From Betaproteobacteria bacterium (GTDB lineage: Bacteria; Pseudomonadota; Gammaproteobacteria; Burkholderiales; Rhodocyclaceae): a DNA stretch of 59,287 nt. The notes beneath the pieces were generated by a model. It was not told the DNA's origin, made no database searches, and was given only the letters and a program-made list of their open reading frames with translations. The first letter of the stretch is position 1. Each line of letters opens with the position of its first letter. The stretch lies in the NCBI GenBank assembly GCA_016194935.1, contig JACQAO010000066.1, positions 1-59,287 on the forward strand. Reading direction: 5' to 3'. The position numbers were made by a program, and so were the translations under genes. Positions 24,456 through 32,595 of this stretch are shown one piece after another.

Positions 24456-25397
24456 CTATGCTCTTGGATGATGCGCCGCGTGCAGTTGCTTGAGACGTTC
24501 ACGCGCCACATGCGTATAGATTTGCGTCGTTGAAATATCGGCATGACCCAGCAGCATCTGCACCACGCGCAGGTCGGCGCCGTGGTTGATGAGGTGGGTG
24601 GCGAAGGCATGACGCAGCACGTGCGGCGAGATCGGTTTGACGATCCCGGCACGCAAGGCGTAACGCTTGATGAGTGTCCAGAACATTTGCCGACTCAAGG
24701 AAGTAGCGCGCGCAGTGACGAAAATTTCATCGCAAGCGCGCTGTTTGAGCAGCACCGGACGGGCCTCGCGTTGGTAACGCAGCAGCCAGTCAACGGCGAA
24801 TTCACCGAGCGGCACCAGGCGCACCTTATCGCCCTTGCCGCGCACCCGCAGCACCCCTTCGTTAATACTCACCTCGAATAACTTCAAGCTCACCAATTCG
24901 CTGACACGCAGACCGCTGGCATACAGCAATTCAAGCATGGCGCGGTCGCGCAGGCCGATGGGCCGGTCGGTATCGGGCGCTGCCAGCAGTTTTTCCACGT
25001 CGCCTTCCGACAAGGTTTTGGGAAAACGCTGCGGCATCGGCGGCTGATCGATGTTGAGCAAGGGGTCATGCGCGATGCGCCCCTGCGCCAGTAAAAACCG
25101 GTAGAAGCGGCGCAACGCGGCATGCAGGCGGCGCTGACTGGCCGGCTTGGGTTGCTGTAGCGGGTCGCGGCGATGCAAATGCGCCAGATAATTCTTGACG
25201 CATTGTTCATCGACTGTGGCCAGCGTGGCTAGCGTGGCCAGCGCGGAATTGCTCTCCGTCAGCCAGCCGGCGAACAAAGCGAGATCACTGCGGTAAGCGG
25301 CCAGCGTATTCTTCGCCAGGCCATCTTCCAGCCACAGGTTGTCGCAGAACTGGTCCAGCAGCTTGCTGTCTTCGTACCCTGGCGCGGCCACTGTCAC
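24456..25397 (-). CDS. xerD: Site-specific tyrosine recombinase XerD
   Basis: 313 residues. An N-terminal SAM-like core-binding domain (FCDNLWLEDGLAKNTLAAYRSDL) is followed by a catalytic domain with the first Arg in YASGLRVSELVSLK, the catalytic Lys region VRGKGDKVRLVPLG, the His-x-x-Arg box HVLRHAFATHLINHG, and LGHADISTTQIYTHV holding the second His/Trp position and the Tyr nucleophile. With XerC it resolves chromosome dimers at dif under FtsK control. Length and motifs match XerD rather than a phage integrase, and no att-like repeats adjoin it. ogt follows 5 bp upstream in coordinates. Confidence 0.93.
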   Translation of the reverse strand: MTVAAPGYEDSKLLDQFCDNLWLEDGLAKNTLAAYRSDLALFAGWLTESNSALATLATLATVDEQCVKNYLAHLHRRDPLQQPKPASQRRLHAALRRFYRFLLAQGRIAHDPLLNIDQPPMPQRFPKTLSEGDVEKLLAAPDTDRPIGLRDRAMLELLYASGLRVSELVSLKLFEVSINEGVLRVRGKGDKVRLVPLGEFAVDWLLRYQREARPVLLKQRACDEIFVTARATSLSRQMFWTLIKRYALRAGIVKPISPHVLRHAFATHLINHGADLRVVQMLLGHADISTTQIYTHVARERLKQLHAAHHPRA

Positions 25398-25402
25398 CTC
25401 AC

Positions 25403-25894
25403 TTACCTCACACCTTCATGAGCCAGCAGCCAGCGCTTGATTTCGAGTTGCCCGCCGCCACGCTCACGGCCAAACCCGCCCAGACCGCCTCCGCTGGCAA
25501 CCACCCGGTGACACGGGACGACCACCGGATAGGGATTGGCGCCGCAGGCATTGCCGACTGCGCGCGCGCCGCTGCGGATGGCCTGCGCCACCTCTCCGTA
25601 AGTGCGCGTCTCGCCGCTCGGGATTGCCGCGATTCCCTCCCATACACGTCGCTGAAACAGCGTGCCGGCGGGCGCCAGCGGCAAGCCGAATTCAAATCTC
25701 CGATCTTGCAGGTAGGCGCGCAACTGACGCACCGCTTCCTTGGCAAGCGGAGTCTTGGGCGTCAACTCGGCGCGCGGTGCAAGAAATTCGAGGGCGGAAA
25801 TTTCGTCCGCATTGCAACACACACCCAAGGCAAATCCAGGGGCGAGTTTTGGGAGATAGACAACGGCCTGATAGATGGGAGTAGATGCATTCAT
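25403..25894 (-). CDS. ogt: Methylated-DNA--protein-cysteine methyltransferase
   Basis: 163 residues. The C-terminal domain carries FQRRVWEGIAAIPSGETRTYGEVAQAI, the asparagine hinge RAVGNACGANPYPVVVPCHRVV with the acceptor Cys in PCHR, and GGLGGFGRERGGGQLEIKRWLLAHEG. It repairs O6-alkylguanine by irreversible transfer of the alkyl group to Cys. The N-terminal domain (about residues 1-75) is short and weakly conserved, as in Ogt-type proteins; an Ada-like regulator domain is absent. It is transcribed just ahead of xerD. Confidence 0.93.
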   Translation of the reverse strand: MNASTPIYQAVVYLPKLAPGFALGVCCNADEISALEFLAPRAELTPKTPLAKEAVRQLRAYLQDRRFEFGLPLAPAGTLFQRRVWEGIAAIPSGETRTYGEVAQAIRSGARAVGNACGANPYPVVVPCHRVVASGGGLGGFGRERGGGQLEIKRWLLAHEGVR

Positions 25895-26041
25895 GGCGGC
25901 GCAGGTGGGACGATAACCCGGTTATTGTCGGCTGCGACCGCGCATTCCGCAAGCGCTTCAAACAAGCACTAAGCAAGCTTCAGCACTTGCAACAGGAACA
26001 CCCGGCTGGCCGGGGCTCTGTGCCGGCGCCGCCAAAATCGC

Positions 26042-26047
26042 TATAAT
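26042..26047 (+). promoter_or_regulatory. Candidate -10 box for the cytochrome c gene
   Basis: A perfect TATAAT 38 bp before the ATG at 26086. A clear -35 is missing, so the call rests on the -10 and its position. Confidence 0.3.
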
Positions 26048-26085
26048 CGCCGTCTTCCAATACTTTTTGCTATCGAGGATTCCGC

Positions 26086-26586
26086 ATGTCCGATCATGAA
26101 AACAACGCAGCCGTGAGCACCACCAACCCACGCTATGTATTTTTCGTATTCGCCTTTCCGCCGTTATTCATCATGGCCTTTGCGCTTGTCATCGTGATTT
26201 ATTCGTCACTGTTCGAAGGCAGCAAGCTCAAGGAAAGCGAAGAAGCCGTCGCGGCCCGGATTCAACCGGTGGCCCGGGTCGAATTGGCTTCGGCCAGTGC
26301 GAGCGCCGCCAAGGGTTCCAGAACCGGCGAGGAAATCGTGACCAGCACCTGTGCCGCCTGTCACGCCACCGGCGCCGCCGGTGCGCCCAAGATCGGCGAC
26401 AAGGCCGCCTGGGCGCCGCGCCTCGGCCAGGGGCTGAGCGGTCTGTTGAAGTCGGCGACGGCCGGCAAGAACGCCATGCCGCCCAAAGGCGGCAGCGACG
26501 CCACCGAAACGGAACTGGCGCGCGCCATCGTTTTCATGGCGAACAAATCCGGCGCCAGTTTCAAGGAACCGGTCGACAAAAAGTAA
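26086..26586 (+). CDS. Membrane-anchored c-type cytochrome (cytochrome c5-like)
   Basis: 166 residues. One transmembrane helix (about residues 19-42) anchors the protein with the C-terminal domain in the periplasm. A short linker precedes the haem c domain: CAACH (Cys-Ala-Ala-Cys-His) near residue 89 and a methionine ligand in NAMPPKGGSDATETELARAIVFMANKSG, the c5 pattern. It probably shuttles electrons to or from a terminal oxidase or other quinol-linked complex. No such complex is encoded beside it. A Lys-rich tail ends the protein. Confidence 0.92.
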   Translation: MSDHENNAAVSTTNPRYVFFVFAFPPLFIMAFALVIVIYSSLFEGSKLKESEEAVAARIQPVARVELASASASAAKGSRTGEEIVTSTCAACHATGAAGAPKIGDKAAWAPRLGQGLSGLLKSATAGKNAMPPKGGSDATETELARAIVFMANKSGASFKEPVDKK

Positions 26587-26659
26587 TCTGTAATTCGTAA
26601 AGCCGCAGGTGCAGCCGGGAGACCGCATGTCTCCCGGAACCCGGCGGATCAGACGCCGA

Positions 26660-26893
26660 TTATTTCAAACGCCCGCGCACCGGCTTGACCTTGGCGCTGT
26701 CTCGAATGGTCGTCGCACCCTTGTTGCCGCTCAGATTGCCGCAGTCGCAAGCGGCGGGCGTATAGGGTACCGAGCTGATGACTGTATTGCATTCCATGCA
26801 TTCATAGAACACATCACCCCCCGTTGGCAGTGGCGTACCCGCGCCATGCTCCACAGCCTCGAAACGATAAATCTTGCGCAGATCCAATTTCAT
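26660..26893 (-). CDS. Small zinc-ribbon-like protein, unknown function
   Basis: 77 residues from the ATG at 26893 (MKLDLRKIYRF), preceded by GGAGCGAGG as ribosome-binding site. Upstream in-frame starts at 26956 and 27025 lack one. The domain holds CMEC followed 18 residues later by CDC (FYECMECNTVISS...AACDCGN), two Cys pairs that could bind zinc as in rubredoxin-like ribbons. The basic C-terminus ends VKPVRGRLK. It is a small conserved-looking protein of unknown role in a small intergenic neighbourhood. Confidence 0.6.
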   Translation of the reverse strand: MKLDLRKIYRFEAVEHGAGTPLPTGGDVFYECMECNTVISSVPYTPAACDCGNLSGNKGATTIRDSAKVKPVRGRLK

Positions 26894-27074
26894 GTGGCTT
26901 GCCTCGCTCCAGGAGACCAAACACTTTCCTTGCCGAGTTTCCAGTGTGGCGGTCATGCAAGGAAAATCGCTGCAGGCGTGGTGGTTGGGTTGAAAACGGT
27001 TGCTACCGCCGGGTGATTGTCGCACAAAAGCCGGTTGTACTCACTTCGATACCTTGACAGGGCTGCAAGACCGG

Positions 27075-28052
27075 CTACGATCCGCCTTGCCAGGACCCCG
27101 TGGCCTCCAGGAACGGCGACAGACTTGCCGCACCCCAGCGCAGCGGCAGAGCAGCCTCGACATGCCGCACCTCTCTCACTCGAAAACGCAGCAGGCGTTG
27201 TGCACCGGCAAACGCCGCCAGCGCCTTGCCTTGCCAGACGATCTCGGCATCGACCGCCAGGTAGAGCAAACCGCCTGTGTCAAAATCGATGAACAGCAGC
27301 CCGGCACGCGGATGAATGGCGATATTGCCCAGGGTATTAAAGTAGAAATTGCCGGTGAAATCCGGGACCAGGAGCGTGTCGTTACCCTCCACGCGCACAA
27401 AGCCCGGCCTGCCGCCACGGTGTGAAGCGTCTGCCCCGTGCCGGTTCTCACCGGCGTATTCGGCAACGGGATAGGAAGTGGCAATGAAAAAAGTATCGGC
27501 GCCAAGAATTATTTTTTTCGCTGCCTCATTGAGCTGCTCCGCGCGTTGCACTACCTTGCCGGCGGCGTTATTGACAGCCGGATATTGCAGCTTGCGTGCC
27601 TGTATGTACTTCGGGCAATTGCCGAAACTCTGCCGTACCTGCACCGCAAAACTCTCGCCTGTAATCTCTGTGATCACGCCATTGACGCGATTACGGCGAC
27701 GCGAGTGCGGCTCTATGCCCAACAGGGCAATGGGCTTGCCGGGCAGCAGGGTTTCCTTGAGCGGGTCAAACGCCTGCGGCAAGGCGCGCACCGCCAATTG
27801 CCGTGGCGATGGCGATTCAATAAATCCCGGCGGGTTCGTCAGCACCGAGGCCCACGGCTGGCCTGCACTGTCTACGGAACCGGCGATTACAAACGGCAGT
27901 TGCCTTAAAAACTCACGATGCTGCTCGGGCATGAAGTCCAGTATCGCGCGCTGACCTATCGCCGCAAGTTGCTCGCGCACCCCAACGCGCTCCTGCACCG
28001 CGCATTCGCCTTCATGGAACGCAGGGCTGGCAGCGCAGGCCGGCTGGTTCAT
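27075..28052 (-). CDS. Pyridoxamine 5'-phosphate oxidase-like (split-barrel flavin) protein
   Basis: 325 residues. It begins with EQHREFLRQLPFVIAGSVDSAGQPWASVLTNPPGF and contains FAVQVRQSFGNCPKYIQARKLQ, then DFTGNFYFNTLGNIAIHPRAGLLFIDFDTGGLL. These mark the larger PNPOx-like proteins that bind FMN or F420-type cofactors and are often misnamed oxidoreductases. The first codon overlaps the GST stop by 4 bp (ATGA), so the two are co-translated. With the divergent LysR regulator this looks like a detoxification or redox operon. Substrate unknown. Confidence 0.85.
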   Translation of the reverse strand: MNQPACAASPAFHEGECAVQERVGVREQLAAIGQRAILDFMPEQHREFLRQLPFVIAGSVDSAGQPWASVLTNPPGFIESPSPRQLAVRALPQAFDPLKETLLPGKPIALLGIEPHSRRRNRVNGVITEITGESFAVQVRQSFGNCPKYIQARKLQYPAVNNAAGKVVQRAEQLNEAAKKIILGADTFFIATSYPVAEYAGENRHGADASHRGGRPGFVRVEGNDTLLVPDFTGNFYFNTLGNIAIHPRAGLLFIDFDTGGLLYLAVDAEIVWQGKALAAFAGAQRLLRFRVREVRHVEAALPLRWGAASLSPFLEATGSWQGGS

Positions 28053-28693
28053 GGTGTGGTGGCAGGCGTTTTAGTCATCGGGATAAAACCCGGCAAAGCT
28101 TCGATGCTGGCCAGCCATGCGCGCACCTGCGGGTAGGGCGCCAGCGACACGCCGCCTTCCGGTGCAAGTACGATGTAGGTGTAATTGGCGATATCCGCCA
28201 GGGTCGGCGCGGCGCCGGCAAGATATGGCGACTTCAGCAAAACTTTTTCCATGACGCCCAGCAGACGCTGAGCTCGACCGGTCACTTCATCGAGATTAAA
28301 CGGCGCCTTGAAAAGCTTGACGGCACGCGCTGCCGCCGGGCCGAACGCCGCCCAACCCGCCGCCGCCGATAACCATCTTTGCACCTCGGCGGCCTGCGCT
28401 GGATCACGCGGCAGCCACCGGCCATCGCTGTATTTGCCTGCCAGGTAAACCAGTATTCCATTCGAATCCGACAACGTGATTTCACCATCCTGGATCACCG
28501 GTACCTGCCCGAAAGGGTTCATTTGCAGAAACTCAGGCGTCTTTTGCTCACCCGCCTGGAGATTAATGTTGATGATTTCCACCGGCAAGCCCAGCAGTGA
28601 GAGAAACAACTCGACCCGATGGCTATGGCCTGAAACCGGGGAGCGGTAAAGTTTGATGGGCCGGGCGGGATTCCTGTTGGTGGGCGCATTCAT
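28049..28693 (-). CDS. Glutathione S-transferase family protein
   Basis: 214 residues. The N-terminal thioredoxin-like domain has SPVSGHSHRVELFLSLLG (the usual catalytic Ser region), the cis-Pro block FGQVPVIQDGEITLSDSNGILVYLA with SDS glutathione-gamma-Glu contacts, and a helical C-terminal domain with APTLADIANYTYIVLAPEGGVSL. It conjugates or reduces electrophiles with glutathione; the exact class is not assigned. It is first of a two-gene operon with the PNPOx-like gene and divergent from a LysR regulator. Confidence 0.93.
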   Translation of the reverse strand: MNAPTNRNPARPIKLYRSPVSGHSHRVELFLSLLGLPVEIININLQAGEQKTPEFLQMNPFGQVPVIQDGEITLSDSNGILVYLAGKYSDGRWLPRDPAQAAEVQRWLSAAAGWAAFGPAAARAVKLFKAPFNLDEVTGRAQRLLGVMEKVLLKSPYLAGAAPTLADIANYTYIVLAPEGGVSLAPYPQVRAWLASIEALPGFIPMTKTPATTP

Positions 28694-28809
28694 GGCGATC
28701 CTTTGTGAAGAGTGAGAGTGTAAGGGGGGGTATTGTGTTTGCTTCTTAAAATAGAGTAAATACGTAAAATTGAATTTAACTCATCCGCTTTGCGGATTAA
28801 TATTCGGAC
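28694..28809. promoter_or_regulatory. Divergent LysR-GST control region
   Basis: 116 bp, the most AT-rich intergenic tract nearby. It carries the imperfect palindrome AAATTGAATTT (28767-28777) and, closer to the LysR gene, a perfect 6-bp hairpin ATCCGC-TTT-GCGGAT (28783-28797). The position is what one expects for a LysR-type operator controlling both directions; the box itself is not a clean T-N11-A. Confidence 0.45.
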
Positions 28810-29697
28810 ATGGACAAACTCAAAGCCATGCGAATTTTCATGCATATTGCCGACGCAGGCAGCCTCACGGCGGCGGCAAGGGTATTGGACTCGTCCTTAC
28901 CGGCGGTGGTGCGCGCCTTGGCTGCGCTTGAAGAAAATCTGCACGTACGTCTCTTCAATCGCACCACGCGGCGCATTTCGCTGACGGAAGAAGGCCGGCA
29001 TTACCTGGAGAGCTGCCGCCAGTTGCTGGCAGCCGTTGAAGATGCCGAAACCGCGCTGCTCTCGGAAGCCAGCGAACCCCGTGGCGATCTGACCATCACC
29101 GCGCCGGTGCTGTTCGGCCAGATGTATATCGCACCCGCCGTGACGCGCTTTGTGCAGCGTTACGCGCAAATGCGCTGCAATGTAGTGCTGCTGGATCGCG
29201 TGGCAAACCTGACCGAAGAGGGCATCGACGCAGGCATACGCATCGGTCCGCTGGAAGACTCTTCGCTGGTGGCGTTGCCGCTGGGCAGCGTCCGGCGCAT
29301 GGTGGTGGCAAGCCCGGCTTTCCTGAAGCGTCACGGCAAGCCCAAACATCCCAGGGATTTGCTCAAGGCCAATTGCCTGCTCTTCTCTTCGACCACGAGT
29401 CCGTGGTGGACGTTTCATGAACACGGCAGAAAGTTTACCGTGCCGGTCACCGGCAATCTCAGCTTCAACCATGTCGCGCCGGTGGTCGATGCCTGCGTGG
29501 CCGGGCTGGGCTTCGGCACGTTCATCTCCTATCAGGTGGCGCCATACCTGGCGCAGAACCAATTAAAGGTGGTGCTGGAAAAATTCGAGACGCCGCCGCG
29601 TCCGATCAACATCGTCTACCCGCATGCACGGCTGCTGCCGGCACGCACCAAGGTGTTTATCGAGTGGATCCGGCAGGAGTTGCGGGGACTCTGCTAG
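28810..29697 (+). CDS. LysR-family transcriptional regulator
   Basis: 295 residues. An N-terminal winged helix-turn-helix ([49 protein letters not shown], residues 5-55) is followed by a periplasmic-binding-like effector domain (residues 90-295). It is divergent from the GST/PNPOx-like operon and is its likely regulator, sensing an unknown ligand. Its stop overlaps tail-to-tail by 4 bp with gloA on the other strand. Confidence 0.93.
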   Translation: MDKLKAMRIFMHIADAGSLTAAARVLDSSLPAVVRALAALEENLHVRLFNRTTRRISLTEEGRHYLESCRQLLAAVEDAETALLSEASEPRGDLTITAPVLFGQMYIAPAVTRFVQRYAQMRCNVVLLDRVANLTEEGIDAGIRIGPLEDSSLVALPLGSVRRMVVASPAFLKRHGKPKHPRDLLKANCLLFSSTTSPWWTFHEHGRKFTVPVTGNLSFNHVAPVVDACVAGLGFGTFISYQVAPYLAQNQLKVVLEKFETPPRPINIVYPHARLLPARTKVFIEWIRQELRGLC

Positions 29698-30083
29698 ACC
29701 GTCTTCTTCTGAATCAATTCGATCTTGTAACCGTCCGGATCTTCGACGAAAGCAATCACCGTGCTGCCGTGTTTCATCGGCCCCGCCTCGCGCGTCACCT
29801 TGCCGCCGCGGCGCTTGATTTCGGCGCAGGCGGCATAGGCGTCGTCGACTTCCAGGGCGACATGACCGTAGCCGCTGCCCAGATCGTATTTCTCCACGCC
29901 CCAGTTATGCGTCAACTCCAGCACCGCCCCGTCCCGCTCGTCCTGGAAGCCGACGAAGGCCAGGGTGAACTTGCCCTCCGGGTAGTCGGTACGGCGCAGC
30001 AGGCGCATGCCCAGCACTTCGGTGTAAAAGGCCAGCGACTGGTCCAGATCGCCCACGCGCAGCATGGTGTGCAGAATTCTCAT
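29694..30083 (-). CDS. gloA: Lactoylglutathione lyase (glyoxalase I)
   Basis: 129 residues. The VOC fold shows [25 protein letters not shown] with the metal His, then [13 protein letters not shown] (second metal residue Glu plus His), HVALEVDD and [17 protein letters not shown]. It converts the methylglyoxal-glutathione hemithioacetal to S-D-lactoylglutathione. A strong AAGGAGG lies 5 nt before the start. It is 8 bp after the YgjP-like metallopeptidase gene on the same strand, so it is probably the last gene of the glyQ operon. Confidence 0.95.
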   Translation of the reverse strand: MRILHTMLRVGDLDQSLAFYTEVLGMRLLRRTDYPEGKFTLAFVGFQDERDGAVLELTHNWGVEKYDLGSGYGHVALEVDDAYAACAEIKRRGGKVTREAGPMKHGSTVIAFVEDPDGYKIELIQKKTV

Positions 30084-30091
30084 AAACCTCC

Positions 30092-30853
30092 TTAAATAAT
30101 CGGGATCCCGGCGGCGCGCGCTTTGAGTTCGCGGCGGGCGTTGTGAACATCCGGATAGATGCTTTCCACCACAGCCCAGAAGCGCGGGCTGTGGTTCATC
30201 TCCAGCAGATGCGCCAGCTCATGCGCCACCACGTAATCAATCAGCGGCAGGGGCAGATGGATCAAACGCCAGTTGAGGCGGATGCCGCTCCTGGCGCTGC
30301 AACTGCCCCAGCGGGTGCGCGCGTTGGACAGGCCCAGCGCGGGCGCGGGCAGACCGAGGCGCTGCGCATATAAGGCGAGGCGTTCGGCGAACACGTCTTG
30401 TGCGCGACGTTGCAGCGCGCGGCGCGTCAGTGCGGGGTAATCGGCATCGATCCGCACCTCCAGCCACAGCACCTCCTCCTGCCAGCGGATGCGGTTGGCG
30501 CCGGGGACGATGCGTACCGTAATCTCCGCGCCGAGCAGAGGCAGGCTGCTGCCATCGCGCACGGCGATATGCCGCTTGACATGGTTGCCGGCCAGTTCCG
30601 CGAGTTTCTTCTGTACCCAGCCGGTGTGGCTGCGGACGAAACTTTCAACCTGCGCCAGAGTAATCCGTAGTGGAGCGCCGACGGTGAGACCGCGTTCGTC
30701 GATGGTCATGGTCAACCGCCGCCGCCGGCCTTGTTTGAGGGTGTAGGCGACAATTTCTGCGCCAAGTTGCAAGTGCCGCTGTTTCGGGCGCTCGACCGGT
30801 GGTGCGTCGGCTTGACGGAACAGCGGGAGTTGCTCGAACAGCGCCAGGCTCAT
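30092..30853 (-). CDS. YgjP-like (M48/DUF45-type) metallopeptidase
   Basis: 253 residues from the ATG at 30853, chosen because it overlaps the preceding gene by 4 bp; further upstream frame gives non-conserved sequence. The N-terminal half has VEIAYTL-like strands, [14 protein letters not shown], then [48 protein letters not shown] with the zinc motif H-E-L-A-H and the W-G-S-C signature. Family members (YgjP, WLM-like) are putative zinc peptidases of unknown substrate. Immediately upstream is a shorter, degenerate copy. Confidence 0.92.
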   Translation of the reverse strand: MSLALFEQLPLFRQADAPPVERPKQRHLQLGAEIVAYTLKQGRRRRLTMTIDERGLTVGAPLRITLAQVESFVRSHTGWVQKKLAELAGNHVKRHIAVRDGSSLPLLGAEITVRIVPGANRIRWQEEVLWLEVRIDADYPALTRRALQRRAQDVFAERLALYAQRLGLPAPALGLSNARTRWGSCSARSGIRLNWRLIHLPLPLIDYVVAHELAHLLEMNHSPRFWAVVESIYPDVHNARRELKARAAGIPII

Positions 30854-31332
30854 GCTGCTTGCATTTCCCATAGATCCGCCGTGGCGTTGCCGGTAACCAG
30901 CGTGGCGAGCGCACGGCCAACGGTCTGGTCGATCAGCGCGACTGGCTGCTCGACCAGACGCCAGTTGAAGCGTAGTGAGCCATCCGCGTGCGTGTGCGTC
31001 CAGCCGCTGCGGGCTGAAAAAGACAGCGCCCAGCGCGGCGCGGAACAAGCAAGACGCCGCGCATGACGCTTCACGCTGGCGCCGATCAGGCGTGTCGCCT
31101 CCTGACGCAACCATGCTTCCACGCCGTCTTGAATCTGCCGTGGAGTTGCGGCGGGCGGTAGCGGTAGATGCAGGGCGGCGGCGTCGAGGGCGGCGGACTT
31201 ACGATCCGTGTCGATCTGAAGAATGATATGTCCGCCAAGATAGGCCAGTCTGGCGCCGTCGCGCCAGTGCGCGGCGGGGTCGGGCGGCGGAGAGTCAAGC
31301 CGCAGGGCGAGTTGCGGGCTGCGTGGTTTCAC
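30850..31332 (-). CDS. Degenerate YgjP-like paralogue lacking the zinc motif
   Basis: 160 residues from a GTG at 31332; a longer frame starts at an ATG at 31395 deep inside plsC. The C-terminal half aligns with the next gene: SAPRWALSFSARSGWTHTHADGSLRFNWRLVEQPVALIDQTVGRALATL against [43 protein letters not shown] replaces H-E-L-A-H, so it cannot bind catalytic zinc in the family way. It overlaps plsC at the front by 38 bp and the intact peptidase gene at the back by 4 bp, which suggests retained translation rather than plain decay. It may be a regulatory or structural partner. Confidence 0.7.
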   Translation of the reverse strand: MKPRSPQLALRLDSPPPDPAAHWRDGARLAYLGGHIILQIDTDRKSAALDAAALHLPLPPAATPRQIQDGVEAWLRQEATRLIGASVKRHARRLACSAPRWALSFSARSGWTHTHADGSLRFNWRLVEQPVALIDQTVGRALATLVTGNATADLWEMQAA

Positions 31333-32053
31333 TGCGATACAGATGCGGACTGATACGGGCCATTTCGGCTTCCATCCAGGCTTCGGCGCGGGCATTCACA
31401 TCATCGGCGGAAAGTCCGCTTGGGTCAATGGCCGGGCCGATGCTGACGGTGATGGTGCCGGGACGTTTGAAGAAAGCGTTGCGGCCCCAGAATTCCCCCG
31501 AGTTGAGCGCCACCGGCAGCACCGGCGCACCGGTTTCGACACCGAGATGCGCGCCGCCGATTTTATAGCGGCGGCGTTGCCCCGGCGCCGCCCGGGTGCC
31601 TTCCGGAAAAATGATGACGGGATAACCCTGGGAGAGGCGCAGCCGGCCTTGATCGACGAGTTGCTTCAAGGCGTTCTTGCCGGCGCCGCGATCAATCGAG
31701 ATCATCGGAATCACCGCCAGGGCCCAACCGAAAAAAGGTAACTGCCATTTGATTTCCCGCTTCCAGACAAACAACCCCAGCGGGAACACTTCCTGCAACA
31801 CCACGGTTTCCCACGCCGACTGGTGCTTGCTGAGAATCACGGCGGGGCGGTCGGGAATATTCTCGCGGCCCAGCACGCGGTAGTCGATGCGCAGCAGATG
31901 CTTGATCAGCCAGATCGTCATGAACACCCAGGGCACGGCTGTGTAGCGGCGGGCGCGATGCGGCAGCGGGAAGCAAAAAATCATGAACAAGGCATACGGC
32001 GGCGTGACGATCAACAGCACCAGCATGTACAGGATCGAGCGCAAGTAATTCAT
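31295..32053 (-). CDS. plsC: 1-acyl-sn-glycerol-3-phosphate acyltransferase
   Basis: 252 residues. An N-terminal membrane helix (residues 3-25) precedes the acyltransferase domain with SKHQSAWETVVLQ (H-x4-E in place of the textbook H-x4-D, common in betaproteobacterial PlsC), VIFPEGTRAAPGQRRRYKIGGA and PVLPVALNSGEFWG. It acylates lysophosphatidic acid to phosphatidic acid at the inner membrane. It is fourth in the glyQ-glyS-gmhB operon, 5 bp after gmhB. Confidence 0.92.
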   Translation of the reverse strand: MNYLRSILYMLVLLIVTPPYALFMIFCFPLPHRARRYTAVPWVFMTIWLIKHLLRIDYRVLGRENIPDRPAVILSKHQSAWETVVLQEVFPLGLFVWKREIKWQLPFFGWALAVIPMISIDRGAGKNALKQLVDQGRLRLSQGYPVIIFPEGTRAAPGQRRRYKIGGAHLGVETGAPVLPVALNSGEFWGRNAFFKRPGTITVSIGPAIDPSGLSADDVNARAEAWMEAEMARISPHLYRSETTQPATRPAA

Positions 32054-32058
32054 GCTGA

Positions 32059-32595
32059 TTATTCCGTGGTGATGTGCGCGGCGGCGGCGGCGAGATCGGC
32101 AAACAACAGTGTCTGCGGCGGCAGCGCCGGATCGGTGGCGGTTTTAACGCCTTTGCCGGTCATCACCAGCATCGGCTGTGCGCCTACCGCAGCGGCAGAC
32201 TGCAAGTCGCGCAAGGAATCGCCCACCACCGGCACACCGGCCAGGTCGGTGTTGTAGCGTGTGGCGATCTCGTGCAGCATGCCGGTCTTCGGCTTGCGGC
32301 AGGCACAAGCATCGCTGTTAGTGTGCGGACAGAAAAACACCGCGTCGATGCGCGCGCCGACCTGGGCTGCGGCTTTCAGCATCTTGTCGTGGATGGCGTT
32401 GAGCGTGTCCATGCCGAACAGGCCGCGACCGATGCCCGACTGATTGGTCGCCACCACCACCCGGTAGCCCTGCTGGTTGAGCCGGGCAATCGCGGCCAGG
32501 CTGCCGGGGATCGGCTTCCACTCCTCCGGCGACTTGATGAACTGGTCGGAGTCTAAATTGATCACACCATCGCGGTCGAGGATGACGAGTTTCAT
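32059..32595 (-). CDS. gmhB: D-glycero-beta-D-manno-heptose-1,7-bisphosphate 7-phosphatase
   Basis: 178 residues. HAD phosphatase with the nucleophile motif DRDGVIN at the very N-terminus, VVATNQSGIGRGLF as motif II, the zinc-binding loop CPHTNSDACACRKPKTGM, and GDSLRDLQSAAAVGAQPMLV as the acid motif. It removes the C7 phosphate in ADP-heptose synthesis for lipopolysaccharide inner core. The start overlaps the glyS stop by 4 bp. Confidence 0.95.
   Translation of the reverse strand: MKLVILDRDGVINLDSDQFIKSPEEWKPIPGSLAAIARLNQQGYRVVVATNQSGIGRGLFGMDTLNAIHDKMLKAAAQVGARIDAVFFCPHTNSDACACRKPKTGMLHEIATRYNTDLAGVPVVGDSLRDLQSAAAVGAQPMLVMTGKGVKTATDPALPPQTLLFADLAAAAAHITTE

Noticed and set aside
24456..25397. 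XerD as integrase of a genomic island
   Set aside because: Sequence matches housekeeping XerD in length and motifs, it adjoins ogt and dsbC, and no att-like repeats flank it.
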